A stretch of DNA of 64,000 nucleotides from Pseudoxanthomonas sangjuensis (GCF_010211755.1 NZ_PDWR01000012.1:27899-91898); one strand, 5' to 3'. Positions 37,439 through 46,679 are shown, counted from the stretch's first letter. The notes: generated from the letters alone by a model not told the origin. Numbers and translations: made by a program.

Positions 37439-39829
37439 ATGCCCCGCAAGATTTCCCCGCTGGCTTCCGCCATCGCCGCCGCCCTGATCGCCGCCCCCGC
37501 CTTCGCCCAGGACGGCGCCGCGGACAGGCAAGCCAGCACGCTGGACACGGTGATCGTCACCGGCACCCGCGTCAGCGACCGCACCGTCGCCGAATCGCAG
37601 TCGCCGATCGACATCATCACCCCCGAAGCGCTGCAATCCACCGGCACCACCGAACTGGCCACCGCGCTGGCGCGCGCGCTGCCGTCGCTGAACTTCCCGC
37701 GCCCGGCCATCACCGACGGCACCAGCGGCGTGCGCCCGGCGCAGCTGCGCGGGCTGTCGCCGGACCAGGTGCTGGTGCTGGTCAACGGCAAGCGCCGCCA
37801 CGTCTCGGCGCTGGTCAACGTCAACGGCACCATCGGCCGCGGTTCGTCGGCGGTGGACCTGAACGCGATCCCGGTTTCCGCCATCGAACGCGTCGAAGTG
37901 CTGCGCGACGGCGCCTCGGCGCAATACGGTTCCGACGCCATCGCCGGCGTGGTCAACATCGTGCTGAAGGGCTCGGGCAAGGGCGGCAGCCTGGCGGTCG
38001 ACGCCGGCCAGTATTCGGCCGGCGACGGCGCGCTGCTGCAACTGTCCGGCGACGCCGGCGTCGGCTTCGCCGACGGCCGCGGCCAGCTGCACGTGGCCGC
38101 GCAGCTGGCCAGGCAGGATGAAACCGACCGCGCCGGCCCGTACCAGGGCACCGCGCCGAACACCGGCAACAACCCCGACGTCGGCGAAGTCGCCTTCGTC
38201 TACGGCGACCCCAAGGTCGATGCCGGCGTCGTGTCCGCCAACGCCGCCTTCGACTTCAGCGACAACGCCAGCGCCTACGCCACCGCGATCGCCGGCAACC
38301 GCGACATCACCTCGTTCGCGTTCTACCGTTCGCCGAACCACAGCGGCCAGGGCGCGTTGCTGGCGCAGGTCTACCCCGACGGCTACGTGCCGGAGATCAA
38401 CCAGCTGTCGCAGGACCGCTCGCTGGTGCTTGGCGCGAAAGGCGGCACCGACGGCGGCTGGAACTGGGACGTCAGCTACGACTACGGCTACAACCACCTG
38501 TTCTTCCACACCCAGAACAGCATCAACTACAGCCTGGGCGCGGACAGCCCGTCGCGCTTCTACGACGGCGCGCTGGAATACACCCAGAACGCGCTGAACG
38601 CGGATTTCTCGAAGACCCTCGACTGGGGCCTGGCCTATCCGGCGACGCTGTCGTTCGGCGCCGAATACCGCGAAGAGAAGTGGAACCAGTCGCCGGGCCA
38701 TCCGGATTCCTACACCGGTTCGGGCGCGCAGGGCTTCGCCGGCTTCACCCCGCTCAACGCCGTGCATTCGGACCGCCACAACTACGCCGTGTACGCCGGG
38801 CTGGAAGCCGACATCACCGACAGGTTCTCCGCCGGCGCCGCCGGACGCTACGAGGACTACTCGGACTTCGGCAGCGAAACCTCCGGCAAGCTGTCGGCGC
38901 GCTACGCCTTCAGCGACAAGGTCGCGCTGCGCGGCCCCGTGGCCAGCGGTTTCCGCGCGCCGTCGCTGGCGCAGCAGAACTACCAGGCGGTGACCAGCAA
39001 CTCCGTCAACGGCCAGTTCTTCGAATCCGGCACCTTCCCCGCCGCCAGCGCCGCCGCGCAGGCGCTGGGCGCCGACCCGCTGCGGGCGGAAACCTCGCTG
39101 TCGTCCGGGCTGGGCCTGGTGCTGCAGCCGGTCGACCGCCTGTACGTGACCATCGACGCCTACCGGATCGGGATCGACGACCGCATCGTGCTGTCGTCGA
39201 ACATCCCGCTGGCCGGCAACGCCGCCGCGCAGGAACTGCTGGCCGGCCTCGGCATCAACGGCGTCACCAGCGCGCGCTACTTCACCAACGCCATCGACAC
39301 CACCACCAAGGGCGTCGACCTCGTCGGCACCTACGCGCTGCCGCTGCAGTCCGGCACGCTGAACCTGACCGCCGGCTACAACTACAACAAGACCGAGGTG
39401 ACGCGCGTGGCGCCGAACCCGGAGGAACTGGAGGCGCTGGGCGCCAACCTGGAGCGCATCGGCCGCGACGAACGCGGCCGCATCGAGGAAGGCTTCCCGC
39501 GCGACAAGCTGGCGCTGGGCGCGGCCTGGAACCTGCAGCGCTGGGACTTCAATCTCGGCGCGACCCGCTACGGCGAGTTCACCACCCGCAATTCCAGCAA
39601 CCCGGCCAACGACCAGACCTACGGCGCCAAGTGGCTGCTGGACGCGTCCGTCGCGTTCAAGGCGGACGCGAACTGGACGCTGACCATCGGCGGCGACAAC
39701 ATCCTCGACGAGTACCCGGACGAAACGATCTTCGCCAACTCCAACAGCGGCCAGTTCCCCTACAGCAGCCAGTCGCCGACCGGCTTCAACGGCGCCTACC
39801 TGTACGCGCGCGCCGCCTACAAGTGGTGA
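37439..39829 (+). CDS. TonB-dependent outer-membrane receptor
   Basis: A 796-residue receptor. A signal peptide ends PAFAQ (about residue 24); TLDTVIVTGTRV is TonB-box-like; the plug domain is about 50-165 (ELATALARALPSLNF, VLRDGASAQYGSDAIAGVVNIVLK), and the beta-barrel runs to a terminal aromatic-rich strand (YLYARAAYKW) needed for assembly. It takes up a large or scarce substrate using TonB energy; the substrate (siderophore, saccharide or cobalamin) is not readable, though the window has cobalamin and glucan genes. It stands alone between yheS (divergent) and a strong terminator. The AT-rich 201 bases upstream likely hold its promoter, which I cannot define. Confidence 0.92.
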   Translation: MPRKISPLASAIAAALIAAPAFAQDGAADRQASTLDTVIVTGTRVSDRTVAESQSPIDIITPEALQSTGTTELATALARALPSLNFPRPAITDGTSGVRPAQLRGLSPDQVLVLVNGKRRHVSALVNVNGTIGRGSSAVDLNAIPVSAIERVEVLRDGASAQYGSDAIAGVVNIVLKGSGKGGSLAVDAGQYSAGDGALLQLSGDAGVGFADGRGQLHVAAQLARQDETDRAGPYQGTAPNTGNNPDVGEVAFVYGDPKVDAGVVSANAAFDFSDNASAYATAIAGNRDITSFAFYRSPNHSGQGALLAQVYPDGYVPEINQLSQDRSLVLGAKGGTDGGWNWDVSYDYGYNHLFFHTQNSINYSLGADSPSRFYDGALEYTQNALNADFSKTLDWGLAYPATLSFGAEYREEKWNQSPGHPDSYTGSGAQGFAGFTPLNAVHSDRHNYAVYAGLEADITDRFSAGAAGRYEDYSDFGSETSGKLSARYAFSDKVALRGPVASGFRAPSLAQQNYQAVTSNSVNGQFFESGTFPAASAAAQALGADPLRAETSLSSGLGLVLQPVDRLYVTIDAYRIGIDDRIVLSSNIPLAGNAAAQELLAGLGINGVTSARYFTNAIDTTTKGVDLVGTYALPLQSGTLNLTAGYNYNKTEVTRVAPNPEELEALGANLERIGRDERGRIEEGFPRDKLALGAAWNLQRWDFNLGATRYGEFTTRNSSNPANDQTYGAKWLLDASVAFKADANWTLTIGGDNILDEYPDETIFANSNSGQFPYSSQSPTGFNGAYLYARAAYKW

Positions 39830-39850
39830 GCCGAACCCGGCGCGACGGAA

Positions 39851-39880
39851 CGGGAACCCCCGCATCCGCGGGGGTTCCCG
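39851..39880. terminator. Bidirectional terminator after the TonB receptor
   Basis: A 13-bp perfect stem (CGGGAACCCCCGC / GCGGGGGTTCCCG, loop ATCC). It lies between two convergent genes, 21 bases past the receptor stop and 12 bases past the esterase stop on the other strand. A T-rich tail is weak (CCTTGT on plus). Confidence 0.75.
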
Positions 39881-39892
39881 CCTTGTCCCGGT

Positions 39893-41539
39893 TCAGTGCG
39901 CGGCCCCGGCCTCGGGCTGCGTCCGCACCGGCGGCCTGAGCGCGGAACCGGGCCGCGCGACGGCCCACATCTCCCACGCGATCCTCTTCGCCAGCGCCTG
40001 GCGGTCGTCGCCCTCGGCGTACAGGTCGAAATGGCTGCGACCGGGGACGAAGCGCACCTCGGCCTTCGCGCCGAGGCCGTCCAGCACTTCCTTCAGCCTG
40101 CGCGCGGCGCCATCCAGGTAGAAGGTGTCGGCGTCGCCGACGATGACGTGGATCTTGCCGTCCAGGTCCGGCTTCAGCGCCGGCCACTGCGTCTTCAGCC
40201 GGTAGGCGATGTCGTAATGCTCGCGCCAGTACGCGGCGACCTGCGGATCGACCGCGCCGCTGTCGCGATCGAACATCGGCTGCGGCCGGCCGTCCGCGCC
40301 GCGCGGCGAGAACACCCAGTCGAACGAGGCCATCTGCCCGCCGTATTCGCCGAGCACGCGCTCGAGTCTGGCGAACTGTTCGAACGTGGCCATCACCTTG
40401 CCGTCGCCGCGCACCAGCGGATACGCCGAGCCGTCCGGCTTGCGGTAGACGTTCGCGTTGGCCGCGTAGATGTCGGGGCCGGTGAAGTCGCGGAAGTCGC
40501 TGGAATCGGGCGAAGTCGACCAGGTGCCGCCGAACAGCTTCGGGTACGCCACCTGCAGCCACAGCGTGGCCCAGCCGCCGGACGAATGCCCGGTGAGGAA
40601 GCGCCCGGACGGCTTGCCGTCCATGCGGTACTGCGTTTCCAGCCACGGGATCAGTTCTTCGGTCAGCGCCCGGCCCCACGGGCCGTTGTTGACCGAATCG
40701 GCGAACTCGTGGGTGCCGGTGGGGCCGGATTCGTCCAGGAACACCCAGACCATCGGCGGGATCTGCCCTTCGGCCATCGCGCCGTAGTACATCGCCGCGC
40801 TGGCGCTCAGGCGGTCGAAATTGCCGCCGAAGCCGTGGGTGAAGTAGACGGTGGGATAGCGGCCCTCGCCCGTTGCGTAATCCGGCGGCAGCAGCACCCA
40901 GCCGCGCATGCGCACCTCGCGGCCCCAGAACGCGGCCAGCGCCGGGCTGGCGAATGCGAAGGGCTTGGCGTGCTCGCGCGCGGCGTCGAGGTGCTTCTTC
41001 GTGGCTTCGCTCATCGCCTGCGCCGGCATCTGCCACGGCCCGCCGCGCGCCGGCAGGGTTTCGTCCAGCGACAGGACCGGCGGCTTCTTCGCCGGCAGTC
41101 GCGTCGCGACGACCTTGCTGACCAGGTCGCCGGCGCCGCGGCCGCCGTAGTTGTAGTCGTGGTTGCGGTCGAGCACCGCCTGCAGGTAGTAGTCGCCCTT
41201 CGGCAGCGCCGAGAAGCCGGCGGGGAACGCCAGCGCGTCGGTATCCAGCGCGACCGCGCCGCCCGGCGCCAGGTGCGCGACCTCGGTCGCGGCGACGCTG
41301 ACCAGGGTTGGCCGGGAAAGGCTGGCATCGACCTTGTCGACCTTGCCGTCCTTCGCCATCGCCTCCGCCTCGGCGGCGGGGATCGCGAACACCAGCAGCC
41401 GGCCCGCGGCCGGTTGCGCCATCGACGCGTCCAGGCGCACCTGCACCGGGTTCGCCGCCACCGCCGCGAACGCCGGCAGCGACAGCAACAACAGGAGTGC
41501 GGCGCGCTTCGCCAGCGCGCTTGCTTGCGTGTCCACCAT
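39893..41539 (-). CDS. Secreted putative esterase (esterase-D/feruloyl-esterase-like)
   Basis: A 548-residue exported protein with signal peptide AALLLLLSLPAFAAVAA. The first 200 residues hold a beta-rich domain (VQVRLDASMAQPAAGRLLVFAI, LPKGDYYLQAVLD), and the C-terminal half is a PF00756-type alpha/beta-hydrolase with nucleophile elbow GHSSGG and terminal catalytic-type His (PGRSHFDLYAEG). The substrate is not evident; relatives act on ester-linked sugars or cell-wall compounds. The start at 41539 is chosen because GAGGGG lies six bases before it; an ATG at 41545 overlaps that site. It is convergent with the TonB receptor. Confidence 0.82.
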   Translation of the reverse strand: MVDTQASALAKRAALLLLLSLPAFAAVAANPVQVRLDASMAQPAAGRLLVFAIPAAEAEAMAKDGKVDKVDASLSRPTLVSVAATEVAHLAPGGAVALDTDALAFPAGFSALPKGDYYLQAVLDRNHDYNYGGRGAGDLVSKVVATRLPAKKPPVLSLDETLPARGGPWQMPAQAMSEATKKHLDAAREHAKPFAFASPALAAFWGREVRMRGWVLLPPDYATGEGRYPTVYFTHGFGGNFDRLSASAAMYYGAMAEGQIPPMVWVFLDESGPTGTHEFADSVNNGPWGRALTEELIPWLETQYRMDGKPSGRFLTGHSSGGWATLWLQVAYPKLFGGTWSTSPDSSDFRDFTGPDIYAANANVYRKPDGSAYPLVRGDGKVMATFEQFARLERVLGEYGGQMASFDWVFSPRGADGRPQPMFDRDSGAVDPQVAAYWREHYDIAYRLKTQWPALKPDLDGKIHVIVGDADTFYLDGAARRLKEVLDGLGAKAEVRFVPGRSHFDLYAEGDDRQALAKRIAWEMWAVARPGSALRPPVRTQPEAGAAH

Positions 41540-41676
41540 GACCATCCCCTCGTCGGATTCTCCGCGGCCGAGTCTGGCCATGGCCCCGGCGCGAGTCAAA
41601 CGCCACGGGCCGCGGAGGTTTGCGGCGGAACCCGCGCATCGGCGACACTGCGCCTCCTGCAATACGAAACCGACCG

Positions 41677-43350
41677 ATGCACCACGACACCGACCTGATC
41701 AGCATCATCGCGGTGGGCCTGGCCGTGGCCTTCGTGCTCGGCGCGCTCGCCAACCGGTTGCGGCTGTCGCCGCTGGTCGGCTACCTGCTGGCCGGCGTGG
41801 TGGTCGGCCCGTTCACCCCCGGCTTCATCGCCGACCAGGCGCTGGCCAACCAGTTGTCGGAAATCGGCGTGATGCTGCTGATGTTCGGCGTGGGCCTGCA
41901 CTTCTCGCTGGAAGACCTGCTGGAAGTGAGGACCATCGCGATCCCCGGCGCGATCGCGCAGATCGCCGTCGCCACGCTGCTCGGCTGGGCGCTGGCCTGG
42001 GGCATGGGCTGGAACCCGTTCGAGGGCTTCGTGTTCGGTCTGGCGCTGTCGGTGGCCAGCACCGTGGTCGTGCTGCGCGCGCTGGAGGAACGCCGCCTGC
42101 TCGACACCCGGCGCGGGCGCATCGCGATCGGCTGGCTGATCGTCGAGGACCTGGCGATGGTGCTGGCGCTGGTGTTCCTGCCGGTGCTGGCCTCGGCCGC
42201 GCACGGCGACGGCGGCAGCCTGGCCGGCACGCTGAAGTCGCTGGCGTGGACGCTGCTCAAGCTGGGCCTGTTCGTCGCATTCATGCTGCTGGTCGGCCGC
42301 CGCGCCATCCCGTGGACGCTGGCGCGCGTGGCGCACACCGGCCTGCGCGAACTGTTCACCCTGTGCGTGCTGGCGATCGCGCTGGGCGTGGCCTTCGTGT
42401 CGGCGCAGCTGTTCGGCGTGTCGTTCGCGCTGGGCGCGTTCTTCGCCGGCATGCTGCTCAACGAGTCGGAACTGAGCCACAAGGCCGCCGCCGACTCGCT
42501 GCCGCTGCGCGACGCATTCGCGGTGCTGTTCTTCGTCTCGGTCGGCATGCTGTTCGACCCGCGCGTGCTGCTCGATCACCCGTGGCAGGTGCTGGCGGTG
42601 CTGGGCATCATCCTGGTCGGGCAGTCGCTGGCCGCGTACGTGCTGGTGCGCGCGTTCCGCCAGCCGAAGCTGACCGCGCTGACCGTGGCGGTCAGCCTGG
42701 CGCAGATCGGCGAATTCTCCTTCATCCTCGCCGCGCTCGGCCTGGAGCTGGGCATCCTGCCGAAGGCCGGCCACGACCTGATCCTGGCCGGCGCCCTGCT
42801 GTCGATCATCGCCAACCCGCTGATGTTCGCCGCGGTCGACCGCTGGCAGGCGAAACAGGAGGCCGAAGCGCCGCGGCCGGCCGAACCCGAAGCGCCGCCC
42901 GGCCCTTCGCTGGAACTGAGCGATCACGCCATCGTGATCGGCTATGGCCGGGTCGGCAGTTCGCTGGTGCGCGTGCTGCGCGAACGCGGCGTGCCGGTGA
43001 TCGTCATCGACGACAACCGCGACCACGTCGAACACGCGCATGCCGCCGGCATCCCCGCGATCCGCGGCAGCGCCGCCGCCGACAAGGTGCTGGCCGAAGC
43101 GCACCCCGATCGCGCCAAGATCGTGGTGCTGGCGATCCCGCAGCCGCTGGAGGCCGGCGAGGCCATCGCCAAGCTGCGCGCGATCAACCCGTCGCTGACC
43201 CTGCTGGCGCGCGCGCACAGCGACGCCGAGGTGAAGCACCTGCTGGAGCACGGCGCCGACGGCGCGGTGATGGCCGAGCGCGAACTGGCCTACTCGCTGG
43301 CCGAAATGGTGATGGCCACGCCGCCCTACCGCGCGCTGCGCCGCACCTGA
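41677..43350 (+). CDS. ybaL: YbaL/RosB-type CPA2 cation:proton antiporter with RCK domain
   Basis: A 557-residue membrane protein with about 12 spans (ISIIAVGLAVAFVLGALANRL, GVMLLMFGVGLHFSLEDL, FVSAQLFGVSFALGAFFAGML) and a C-terminal TrkA-N/RCK nucleotide-binding domain from about 418 (HAIVIGYGRVGSSLV, VPVIVIDDNRDHVEHAHAAG). RCK control by NAD(H) or ATP is known for the family. E. coli YbaL and Yersinia RosB have the same plan and serve K+/H+ exchange. It is divergent from the esterase gene. The ATG at 41677 gives the conserved start; the longer frame is not. Confidence 0.9.
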   Translation: MHHDTDLISIIAVGLAVAFVLGALANRLRLSPLVGYLLAGVVVGPFTPGFIADQALANQLSEIGVMLLMFGVGLHFSLEDLLEVRTIAIPGAIAQIAVATLLGWALAWGMGWNPFEGFVFGLALSVASTVVVLRALEERRLLDTRRGRIAIGWLIVEDLAMVLALVFLPVLASAAHGDGGSLAGTLKSLAWTLLKLGLFVAFMLLVGRRAIPWTLARVAHTGLRELFTLCVLAIALGVAFVSAQLFGVSFALGAFFAGMLLNESELSHKAAADSLPLRDAFAVLFFVSVGMLFDPRVLLDHPWQVLAVLGIILVGQSLAAYVLVRAFRQPKLTALTVAVSLAQIGEFSFILAALGLELGILPKAGHDLILAGALLSIIANPLMFAAVDRWQAKQEAEAPRPAEPEAPPGPSLELSDHAIVIGYGRVGSSLVRVLRERGVPVIVIDDNRDHVEHAHAAGIPAIRGSAAADKVLAEAHPDRAKIVVLAIPQPLEAGEAIAKLRAINPSLTLLARAHSDAEVKHLLEHGADGAVMAERELAYSLAEMVMATPPYRALRRT

Positions 43351-43392
43351 CTTAGAATTTCCGCATCGCCCGCCGCGACCAAGGAGATGCCC

Positions 43393-43803
43393 ATGCGCCG
43401 GATGCTTGCCCTGCTCCTCGTGCTGGCGCTGGCCGCCTGCGCCGCGCCGGAAGCCGCGCCGCCCGCCGGAACCGCGGCGGCACCCGCCGAAATGACGCCG
43501 TTGCCGGCCCCACCGCCGCAAGCCGACGCGCCGGCGCGGGTCAGGTCGGGCAAGGTCGAGCTCGACCTCACGTGCCGGACCGACGCCGACTGCGCGGTCA
43601 AGGACGTCGGCAACTGCTGCGGCTACTACCCGATGTGCGTCAACAAGGACAGCCCCACCGACCCCGCCGGCGTGCAGGCGGAATGCCGCGCCAGCGGCCG
43701 CGTCGGCGTGTGCGGCTTCAGGAACATCGACTCGTGCAAGTGCGTCGCGAACCGGTGCGAAAGCGCGGGCGTGGTGATGGAAAACGCGGTGCCGGTGCGC
43801 TGA
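43393..43803 (+). CDS. Cysteine-rich small lipoprotein, unknown function
   Basis: A 136-residue protein. A type II signal peptide ends at lipobox LAAC, then comes a Pro/Ala-rich tether and a C-terminal domain of about 70 residues with ten Cys (TCRTDADC, GNCCGYYPMC, AECR, GVCGF, DSCKC, NRCES), spaced as if forming five disulfides. AAGGAG at 43381 is six bases before the ATG at 43393, deciding it over the ATG at 43387. TGA overlaps the next ATG (TGATG), so translation is coupled with the deaminase gene. I know no named family. Confidence 0.75.
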   Translation: MRRMLALLLVLALAACAAPEAAPPAGTAAAPAEMTPLPAPPPQADAPARVRSGKVELDLTCRTDADCAVKDVGNCCGYYPMCVNKDSPTDPAGVQAECRASGRVGVCGFRNIDSCKCVANRCESAGVVMENAVPVR

Positions 43804-44366
43804 TGCTGTACGCGCAGGTCCATCTCACGCTGCCGGCATGGGTGCACGAACGCATCGACGCCGCGGCGACGTATCCCGGCGACGAGGACAAGGTCGCGCT
43901 GGCGATCGAACTGGCGCGCATCAACGTCGAGGCGGCGAGCGGCGGGCCGTTCGGCGCGGCCGTGTTCGACCCGCAGCACCGCATCGTCTCGGTCGGCGTC
44001 AACCGCGTGGTGCCGCAGAACGCGTCGCTGGCGCACGCCGAGAACATGGCCTTCCTGCTGGCGCAGCAACGCCTGCAGGCGTTCCGCATCAACGACCGCT
44101 ACGACGGCCCGGTGACGCTGGCGACCTCGGCGCAACCGTGCTGCCAATGCTATGGCGCGACGGTCTGGGCCGGCGTCGACCGCCTGCTGATCGGCGCGCG
44201 CGCCGAGGACGTGATGGAGCTGACCGAATTCGACGAAGGCCCGCTGCCCGCCGACTGGATCGGCGAACTGGAGAAGCGCGGCATCGAGGTCGTGCGCGAC
44301 ATCCGGCGCGAGCAGGCGCGCGCAGTGCTGCGCGCCTACGGCGAGCACGGCGGCCAGCGCTATTGA
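43803..44366 (+). CDS. Cytidine/guanine-deaminase-like zinc enzyme
   Basis: A 187-residue protein of the CMP/dCMP-deaminase superfamily. The zinc site is complete: HAENMAF (about 80-86, with catalytic Glu) and PCCQCYG (about 114-120). SGGPFGAAVFD is the usual core strand; the rest resembles guanine deaminase/TadA-like nucleoside deaminases, not a tRNA adenosine deaminase of standard size. The substrate is unclear. ATG overlaps the upstream stop by one base, and its TGA is overlapped by the rlmM ATG, placing it in a tightly coupled trio. Confidence 0.88.
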   Translation: MLYAQVHLTLPAWVHERIDAAATYPGDEDKVALAIELARINVEAASGGPFGAAVFDPQHRIVSVGVNRVVPQNASLAHAENMAFLLAQQRLQAFRINDRYDGPVTLATSAQPCCQCYGATVWAGVDRLLIGARAEDVMELTEFDEGPLPADWIGELEKRGIEVVRDIRREQARAVLRAYGEHGGQRY

Positions 44367-45409
44367 TGGACGGCCTGCTGTGCTACTGCCGCCAGGGCTT
44401 CGAGCCGGAACTGGCGGCCGAGCTGACCGAGCGCGCCGCACAGGCCGGCATCGCCGGCTATGCGCGCGCCAGCCGCAACGACGGCTACGCGGTGTTCGCC
44501 AGCGACGACGCGCGCATCGCTTCCGCCTTGCGCTGGCGCGAGCTGGTCTTCGCGCGGCAGAAGCTCGCGCTGATCGCCGAACTGCGCGGCCTGGACCCGA
44601 AGGACCGCATCGCGCCGATGCTGGAGGCGATGCGCGGACGCGGGCGTTTCGGCGACGCATGGGTGGAGCATCCGGACTCCGACGCCGCCAAGCCGCTGGC
44701 CGGCCTCGCGCGCAGTTTCGGCAACGCGCTGCGGCCGGCGTTGCGCAAGGCCGGGCTGCTGACCGAGAAGGAGAATCCGAAGCTGCCGCGCCTGCACGTG
44801 ACCTTCGTCGATGGCGACCACGCTTTCCTCGCCGTCGCCGATCCGGCCGACAGCGCGCCGTGGCCGCTCGGCATCCCGCGGCTGAAGCTGCTGCCGGACG
44901 CGCCATCGCGTTCGGCGCTGAAGCTGGAAGAAGCCTTCCTCGTCCTGCTCGACGCGCGCGAACGCGAAGCGTTGCTGAAACCGGGCATGGCCGCCGCCGA
45001 CCTCGGCGCCGCGCCGGGCGGCTGGACCTGGGTGCTGACCCGGCACGGCATCCGCGTCAGCAGCATCGACAACGGCCCGCTGCGCCAGCACGTGCTCGAC
45101 ACCGGGCTGGTCACGCACCTGCGCGAGGACGGTTTCCACTGGCAACCGCCGCGGCCGCTGGACTGGATGGTCTGCGACATGGTCGAACAGCCGCGCCGCG
45201 TGGCCGAGCGCATGGCCGCGTGGTTCCGCGAAGGCTGGTGCCGGCACGCGGTGTTCAACCTGAAACTGCCGATGAAGAAGCGCTGGGACGAAACCCGGCT
45301 TTGCCTGGACCTGTTCGCGCAGAAGGCCGGCAAGCCGCTGACCGCGCGCGCGAAACAGCTTTACCATGATCGCGAAGAGATCACCGTGTTTGCGACGCCA
45401 AGGCAATGA
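44366..45409 (+). CDS. rlmM: RlmM, 23S rRNA 2'-O-ribose methyltransferase (C2498)
   Basis: A 347-residue enzyme methylating C2498 in the peptidyl-transferase region of 23S rRNA. It has an N-terminal THUMP-like domain (about 1-165, MDGLLCYCRQGFEPELAAELT) and a Rossmann-fold methyltransferase with SAM motif DLGAAPGGWTWVL near 215, and the K-D-K-E type catalytic set suggested by DWMVCDMVEQP and FNLKLPMKKRW. ATG overlaps the deaminase TGA (TGATG). The next small gene overlaps its stop. It matches E. coli RlmM (YgdE) in length and motifs. Confidence 0.93.
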   Translation: MDGLLCYCRQGFEPELAAELTERAAQAGIAGYARASRNDGYAVFASDDARIASALRWRELVFARQKLALIAELRGLDPKDRIAPMLEAMRGRGRFGDAWVEHPDSDAAKPLAGLARSFGNALRPALRKAGLLTEKENPKLPRLHVTFVDGDHAFLAVADPADSAPWPLGIPRLKLLPDAPSRSALKLEEAFLVLLDAREREALLKPGMAAADLGAAPGGWTWVLTRHGIRVSSIDNGPLRQHVLDTGLVTHLREDGFHWQPPRPLDWMVCDMVEQPRRVAERMAAWFREGWCRHAVFNLKLPMKKRWDETRLCLDLFAQKAGKPLTARAKQLYHDREEITVFATPRQ

Positions 45410-45420
45410 GGAAACCGGAA

Positions 45421-45759
45421 ATGGCAAGCTCCTGGATCGCCGTCGCGGCGCCCTACCTGCCGGATATCATCCGCATGGCCAAGCCGCTGTTCACGCGCAC
45501 GCCGCCGCAGGCGGACAATTCGCAGCAGCTGCGCATCGACATACTCAACGAGCAGATCGCGGAGTTGCAGAACGCCGCCGCGACCAACGCCGATTCGATC
45601 GGCAAGCTTGCCGCGGACATGCAGAAGACGCTGGAGGTGCTGCAGCTCGGCGCGGAGCGGGTCGAGAAGCGGGTACAGTCGGCCCAGTTGCTTGCGTGGA
45701 TCTCGGTGACCGCGGCGTTGCTGTCGTTCGGGCTGGCGGCGTACGCGTTGGCGTCCTGA
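45421..45759 (+). CDS. Small membrane-anchored coiled-coil protein
   Basis: A 112-residue protein with a central helical, coiled-coil-like part (LNEQIAELQNAAATNADSIGKLAADMQKTLEVLQ) and a C-terminal membrane span (LLAWISVTAALLSFGLAAYALA). The N-terminal segment is moderately hydrophobic (SSWIAVAAPYLPDII). GAGGAAA before the ATG at 45421 supports it; an earlier ATG at 45406 overlaps the rlmM stop and is also usable. No family recognised. It ends the coupled plus-strand group. Confidence 0.7.
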   Translation: MASSWIAVAAPYLPDIIRMAKPLFTRTPPQADNSQQLRIDILNEQIAELQNAAATNADSIGKLAADMQKTLEVLQLGAERVEKRVQSAQLLAWISVTAALLSFGLAAYALAS

Positions 45760-45775
45760 CCGCACAGCGCCCTGT

Positions 45776-46567
45776 TCAATCTTCCTTCAACGCGGCATCG
45801 ATGGCCTTCTGCGCCAGCGGCGCCATCACCCTGTAGCCCTCCGGCGTCGGATGCACGCCGTCGGCCGCGAGCTTCGGATCGAGGCCGCCCTCGGCGTTGG
45901 CCATCGCCGAGTGGTAATCGAGATAAACCAGCCCTTTGTCCTTCGCGTACTGGCGGATCCATTCGTTGAGCGCGCGGATCTTCGCGGCGGGTTTGTAGCC
46001 GGGTCGCCACGGATAGGCGCTGGCGGGCAGGACCGAGGCGAGGACAGCACGGATGCCGTTGGCCTTGGCGAGCTCCACCATCGAGCGCAGGTTGTCCTCG
46101 ATCATGTCGAGCGACGCGGGACCGGTGTTGCCGGCGATGTCGTTGGTGCCGGCGAGGATGACGACGGCTGCGGGCTTGAGTTCGATGACGTCCTGGCGGA
46201 AGCGCAGCAGCATCTGCGCGGTGGTCTGCCCGGAGATGCCGCGGTTGACGTAGGGCTTGCCGGGGAAGAATTCGGTGCCGTCGACGCGGCCCCAGCCGTC
46301 GGTGATGGAGTCGCCGTAGAACACGACCCTGCCCTCTTCCTCTGCCGGCAGCCTGGCGTTGTCGTCGCGGTAGCGGGCGAGTTGCGGCCAGTCGAGCAGC
46401 TTCTTCTGCATCCACGCGATCTTTTCCTGGTCCAGCGAGGATGGATCGGCGACGTAGTTCGGTTCGACCGAAGGCGGCTGATCGTCCGGTTCGGCCTGCT
46501 GCCCGTGCACAGGAAAAGTGGCGACTGCCACAAGGAATGCGATTATCGCCAACGACGAAAATTTCAT
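45776..46567 (-). CDS. Exported SGNH/GDSL-type hydrolase
   Basis: A 263-residue protein with a Sec signal peptide (LAIIAFLVAVATFPVHGQ). The SGNH blocks are all present: YGDSITDGWG (Ser), GISGQTT (Gly), GTNDIAGN (Asn) and DGVHPTPEGY (Asp-His). Close families are lysophospholipases, acyl esterases and carbohydrate esterases; the RGISGQTT/GTNDI form is common in sialate O-acetylesterase- or PAF-acetylhydrolase-like members. Substrate unknown. ATG at 46567 is preceded by GGGGGCGG. It is convergent with the small membrane gene. Confidence 0.86.
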   Translation of the reverse strand: MKFSSLAIIAFLVAVATFPVHGQQAEPDDQPPSVEPNYVADPSSLDQEKIAWMQKKLLDWPQLARYRDDNARLPAEEEGRVVFYGDSITDGWGRVDGTEFFPGKPYVNRGISGQTTAQMLLRFRQDVIELKPAAVVILAGTNDIAGNTGPASLDMIEDNLRSMVELAKANGIRAVLASVLPASAYPWRPGYKPAAKIRALNEWIRQYAKDKGLVYLDYHSAMANAEGGLDPKLAADGVHPTPEGYRVMAPLAQKAIDAALKED

Positions 46568-46609
46568 GCCGCCCCCGAAAGATTCGAAAATTCGTAGAAC
46601 CATTGAAGC

Positions 46610-46679
46610 ATAGGGCGGGTCATGGCCCGCCATTGAGCATCCTGCAAGATCGCGCAAGGCGGGTCGAGACCCGCCCTAC
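46610..46679. repeat. Inverted pair of REP palindromes
   Basis: ATAG plus GGCGGG...CCCGCC on plus (46610-46631), and GTAG plus GGCGGGTC-TC-GACCCGCC read on minus (46679-46658), face each other across about 26 bases. The layout and GTAG head are those of the pair at 13981. It lies between two divergent genes (SGNH hydrolase and the orphan HTH-like gene). Confidence 0.8.

Noticed and set aside
43572..43802. An N-terminal extension of the deaminase over the lipoprotein gene
   Set aside because: That part is the out-of-frame shadow of the lipoprotein (Arg/Gln-rich). The deaminase family start fits the ATG at 43803.
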